From an uncultured Chthoniobacterales bacterium (GTDB lineage: Bacteria; Verrucomicrobiota; Verrucomicrobiia; Chthoniobacterales; UBA10450), in contig CATPAT010000167.1 in assembly GCA_955652155.1 (NCBI GenBank), positions 1 to 8,721 of the forward strand: 8,721 nt of DNA, written 5' to 3'. The notes below the pieces were generated by a model that worked only from the letters and a program-made list of their open reading frames with translations, had not been told where the DNA came from and searched no databases. Both the position numbers and the translations under genes were made by a program. Positions 6,296 through 8,721 of the stretch are shown here, one piece after another. How positions within the stretch are numbered: position 1 is the first letter of the stretch; each line of letters opens with the position of its first letter.

Positions 6296-7456
6296 GTGAA
6301 CGAAGAAGCGCCAAAATCGCCGCGGCGAACAATCAGGAACGCCGGGGCGCGGGTCACAGGTCTGTTGCCGGGCGACGACTGGCTCGTCATCGGCTGGGTG
6401 CTGATGATTCGAGTTTTGCTCTTCGTCTTCGGGTCGAAGAGCTATCAGATTCTCGAAAATAAACGGACCGCCGGCTGGTTCGGCTGGATCGATCTCTGGA
6501 ATCGCTGGGACGCGGACCAGTACCTCAAGCTCGCGAAATTTGGCTACACCAGCGCCAGCGAGTGGAAGGCCTGGGTTTATCCGTTGTATCCGTGGTGCGT
6601 CCGAATCGTTGCTTTCTTAAACGGGAATTATCTCGCCTCGGCCCTGGTTGTTTCGGCGATAGCGTTACTTGCTACGGCACTGGCTCTGCGAAGGCTTGTC
6701 CAGATTGATTTTTCAACAGAGGTCGCGCTGCGCTCGGTCTGGTTCTTCTTAATTTTTCCGACCGCATATTTCTGCCATGCGCCCTACACCGAAAGCCTTT
6801 TCCTTGCTCTGGTCATCGGCAGTGTTCTGGCGGCGAGGCGAGAGTGCTGGTGGCTGGCGGGAACGCTCGGAGCGTTTGCCTGGATGACGCGCGCCAACGG
6901 TATCGTTCTACTTCCGACGCTCGCCGTTGAAGCCGCCTATCAATTCTGGAAAACTAAACGCTGGAATTGGCGATGGCTCTGGATCGCTCTCGTGCCTGTT
7001 GGGTTTGGCGTTTATCTTCTTCTTAACTGGCGCGTCACCGGCGATCCATTCGCGTTTCTGAAAATGCGCGACCAGCTGTTTCACATGTCGTTTTCGTGGC
7101 CTTGGAGGGGAATGCGCGGGGCGATCGGAATCATGATGGATTGGAAACCGAGTCAGGCGGAAATGGTCGGAGCCCAGGAATTCCTTTTCGGCTTACTCGG
7201 CTTAATTGGGGTGGTTGCGAGCTGGATAAAATTGCGACCGATCTACGCGATGTGGATGACGGGAAATTGGCTGCTTTTCGCCAGCGTAACATTTTTGGAA
7301 AGCATGCCGCGTTACACCCTGACGATGTTTCCAATTTTTATTCTCTTCGGTTTGCTGGCCGCCAATCGTTTTTGGAATTTCGTTCTCACCGTTTGGTCGC
7401 TGCTTTTTCTAGCGCTCTTCACCAGTTTGTTCGTGCGCGGCTGGTGGGCGTTCTAA
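6296..7456 (+). CDS. PIG-V/Gpi18-like mannosyltransferase family membrane protein (upstream paralog)
   Basis: A 386-residue integral membrane protein of the PIG-V type (COG5542-like), GT-C enzymes that transfer a sugar, in eukaryotes mannose, from a lipid carrier. The family's first-loop motif is clear: WNRWDADQYLKLAKFGY (68-84), with Asp72 the likely catalytic acid. It is followed by YPLYPWCVR (95-103), IFPTAYFCHAPYTESLFLAL (153-172), AWMTRANGIVLLP (195-207), NWRVTGDPFAF (244-254) and ESMPRYTLTMFPIF (335-348). About nine to ten hydrophobic segments are present. The start is a GTG 22 bases after the previous stop; it leaves a basic 20-residue cytoplasmic N terminus. The next gene is a close paralog 15 bases downstream. 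Sugar and acceptor are unknown; the bacterial role is probably in envelope glycolipid or polysaccharide synthesis. Confidence 0.82.
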   Translation: MNEEAPKSPRRTIRNAGARVTGLLPGDDWLVIGWVLMIRVLLFVFGSKSYQILENKRTAGWFGWIDLWNRWDADQYLKLAKFGYTSASEWKAWVYPLYPWCVRIVAFLNGNYLASALVVSAIALLATALALRRLVQIDFSTEVALRSVWFFLIFPTAYFCHAPYTESLFLALVIGSVLAARRECWWLAGTLGAFAWMTRANGIVLLPTLAVEAAYQFWKTKRWNWRWLWIALVPVGFGVYLLLNWRVTGDPFAFLKMRDQLFHMSFSWPWRGMRGAIGIMMDWKPSQAEMVGAQEFLFGLLGLIGVVASWIKLRPIYAMWMTGNWLLFASVTFLESMPRYTLTMFPIFILFGLLAANRFWNFVLTVWSLLFLALFTSLFVRGWWAF

Positions 7457-7471
7457 AGATCGACGATCATC

Positions 7472-8593
7472 GTGAAGGCGATCTTATGGCGGGTCACCGG
7501 TTGGTTGCCGCGCGACGATTGGCTCGTAATTGGTTGGGCCTTGGCGATCAAGACGCTGCTATTGGCAGTTGGTGCCGCGAGCTATCAGGCATTTGCAGAA
7601 GAAGATATTCCGTTCGGCCGGCCGTGGTTGGAAATCTGGAACCAATGGGACGCGACCCACTTTCTGCGAATCGCAGAGTTCGGTTACAGCGCCGCCGATA
7701 AATTCAAAGCGTGGTTCTATCCATTTTATCCGTGGTGCGTCCGCGCCTTTTCCTACATCACCGGCGATTTCCTGATCGCTTCCTTCATCGTGTCCGGGAT
7801 TGCGCTGTTGTTCGCCGTGGTCATTTTGCGCCGCCTTACTGCCAGCGAGTGGAACGCGACAATTGCTCGTCGCGTCGTTTACTTTTTTCTGATTTTCCCC
7901 ACCGCTTATGTCCTGCACATCGGCTACACCGAAAGCCTTTTTCTTGCTTTAGCCATTGGCTCCATCTTCACGGCGCGTCAGGAACGCTGGTGGCTCGCCG
8001 GCGTCCTCGGCGCCTTTGCCTGGATGACCCGCGCCAACGGCATTGTTTTGCTTCCGGCACTCGCGGTCGAAGCTGGTCACCAATGGTTCATCGGCAGGCG
8101 TTGGCGATGGCAATGGCTTTGGATCGCGGTCGTTCCCGCTGGCTTCGCCGTTTACTTGTTTCTCAATTGGCGCATTTCGGGCGACCCATTCGCGTTTCTA
8201 AAAATGCGCAGGCAGCTGTTCCATATGTCCTTCTCCTGGCCATGGAACGGAATCGCGGACGCGTTTCGCAATGTCCGCCGCGTTCCAAATCAGGCCGAAA
8301 TTGTCGGGACCCAGGAAGCGCTCTTTACTGTTCTCGGGTTTGCCTGTGCGATTGCAAGCTGGGTCAAGCTCCGGCCGGTTTACGCAGCTTGGGTAACCGG
8401 AAACTGGCTGCTGCTGGCCAGTGTCTCTTTCATTGAAAGCATGCCGCGCTACACCCTGACCATGTTTCCGATTTTTTTTCTCTTCGCTTTCGTAGGCGAG
8501 AAGCGCTTTTGGAATGCTCTCATCACAGTCTGGTCGCTGCTTTCCCTCGCCCTTTTCAGCGGCCTTTTCGTCCGCGGCTGGTGGGTGTTCTGA
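7472..8593 (+). CDS. PIG-V/Gpi18-like mannosyltransferase family membrane protein (downstream paralog)
   Basis: A 373-residue tandem paralog of the preceding gene, co-linear over nearly its whole length. It keeps every family block: WNQWDATHFLRIAEFGY (56-72) with Asp60, FYPFYPWCVR (82-91), IFPTAYVLHIGYTESLFLAL (141-160), AWMTRANGIVLLP (183-195), NWRISGDPFAF (232-242) and ESMPRYTLTMFPIF (322-335). It ends in the same VRGWW-x-F. The N terminus is shorter by about 13 residues, starting from a GTG just before the shared RVTG-LP-DDWLVIGW segment. The two differ most around residues 40-52 and 92-130 of this protein, in a loop and in helices. All catalytic-type residues are retained, so it is probably active rather than a decaying copy. 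Specificity cannot be read from sequence. Confidence 0.82.
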   Translation: MKAILWRVTGWLPRDDWLVIGWALAIKTLLLAVGAASYQAFAEEDIPFGRPWLEIWNQWDATHFLRIAEFGYSAADKFKAWFYPFYPWCVRAFSYITGDFLIASFIVSGIALLFAVVILRRLTASEWNATIARRVVYFFLIFPTAYVLHIGYTESLFLALAIGSIFTARQERWWLAGVLGAFAWMTRANGIVLLPALAVEAGHQWFIGRRWRWQWLWIAVVPAGFAVYLFLNWRISGDPFAFLKMRRQLFHMSFSWPWNGIADAFRNVRRVPNQAEIVGTQEALFTVLGFACAIASWVKLRPVYAAWVTGNWLLLASVSFIESMPRYTLTMFPIFFLFAFVGEKRFWNALITVWSLLSLALFSGLFVRGWWVF

Positions 8594-8603
8594 CTCCGAA
8601 GTG

Positions 8604-8627
8604 AGAAGTCAGCAATCAGAAATCAGA
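8604..8627. repeat. Short degenerate tandem repeat (AATCAGA-type)
   Basis: AATCAGA occurs twice in direct succession (8614-8627), preceded by the related AAGTCAG (8606-8612). It fills most of the 39-bp gap between the convergent ends of the second PIG-V-like gene and the nuoA-like gene. No hairpin terminator is visible in the gap. It may be a remnant of a dispersed GAAGTCAG/AAATCAG-type intergenic repeat, which cannot be confirmed from one copy. Confidence 0.4.
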
Positions 8628-8632
8628 AAGGC

Positions 8633-8721
8633 TTACTTCCTGAAATCGAGCGCGCCTTTCTTCAAAGCGTAAACGTAACCAACCATTAAGATCGTGATGA
8701 AGCTGAGCATGCTCCAGAAAA
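8633..8721 (-). CDS. nuoA: NADH-quinone oxidoreductase subunit A, C-terminal end only
   Basis: The last 28 codons of a gene entering from the right edge, too short to stand out as an open reading frame. The translated end contains a hydrophobic helix (LSFITILMVGYVYA), then LKKGALDFRK and a TAA stop. This matches the third helix and the closing Y-x-x-(K/R)-x-GAL-(D/E)-W/F signature of NuoA, the small three-helix membrane subunit near the quinone site of complex I. It aligns without gaps to the equivalent stretch of E. coli NuoA (FVEAAIF...GALDW) as I recall it. The gene runs toward the glycosyltransferases, 39 bases from their last stop. No nuoB follows, which is unusual for nuoA. The rest of the gene is outside the window. 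Confidence 0.75.
   Translation of the reverse strand, partial: FWSMLSFITILMVGYVYALKKGALDFRK

Noticed and set aside
5631..6299. A 222-codon frame overlapping the first membrane gene in another frame.
   Set aside because: Arg/Ser-rich, low-complexity translation typical of a frame-shifted shadow; the real gene has clear membrane segments.
7458..7468. GATCGACGATC palindrome between the two PIG-V-like genes.
   Set aside because: GATCG/CGATC strings are frequent throughout this window, and the gap is only 15 bases inside an apparent operon.
7711..8436. A 241-codon frame inside the second PIG-V-like gene.
   Set aside because: Arg/His-rich shadow in another frame of a gene with strong family motifs.
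1..8721. Search for tRNA, rRNA, CRISPR arrays, insertion sequences, attachment sites and toxin-antitoxin or defence genes.
   Set aside because: No repeat-spacer pattern, transposase, integrase, terminal inverted repeats or cloverleaf-like segment was seen by eye.

Overview
The window is a stretch of ordinary-looking bacterial chromosome with moderately high GC. It holds eight complete genes and two genes cut by the edges. The mix suggests a soil or freshwater Verrucomicrobia-like bacterium (Spartobacteria/Chthoniobacterales type): a cta block with an alternative-style cytochrome oxidase subunit II, a small Dabb protein, PIG-V-like membrane glycosyltransferases, REP-like intergenic repeats, and starts without clear Shine-Dalgarno sequences. 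This placement is inference from gene style only; no rRNA or marker gene is present.

Bases 1-3393 (+ strand) are a respiratory block. It runs: the end of cytochrome c oxidase subunit II (ctaC), heme A synthase (ctaA), heme O synthase (ctaB) and an SCO-type copper chaperone. ctaA/ctaB and ctaB/sco overlap by ATGA, so they are probably translationally coupled. Together they make the heme A and the CuA-bearing subunit of an aa3-type oxidase, plus the protein that loads CuA. Subunits I and III are not in the window and must lie upstream or elsewhere.

Bases 3518-4934 (- strand) carry rfbA (glucose-1-phosphate thymidylyltransferase, first step of dTDP-sugar synthesis) and a 105-residue Dabb-domain protein. 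The 202-bp gap between them holds two REP-like repeat fragments. A 7-bp-stem hairpin lies in the divergent gap upstream of the Dabb gene.

Bases 5011-8593 (+ strand) carry three closely spaced multi-pass membrane proteins. The first resembles a GT-C-type glycosyltransferase of unassigned specificity. The next two are tandem paralogs of the PIG-V/Gpi18 mannosyltransferase-like family. They probably act on lipid-linked sugars at the cell envelope, which would fit the nearby rfbA, but the acceptor and sugar cannot be read from sequence.

Bases 8633-8721 (- strand) are the last 28 codons of a nuoA-like gene (complex I subunit A), convergent with the glycosyltransferases. No nuoB follows it.

I found no mobile element, CRISPR array, tRNA or rRNA, and no clear sign of a novel multi-gene system. 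The best leads are the unusual CuA/electron-entry residues of subunit II, the tandem PIG-V-like pair, and the nuoA end with no nuoB behind it.
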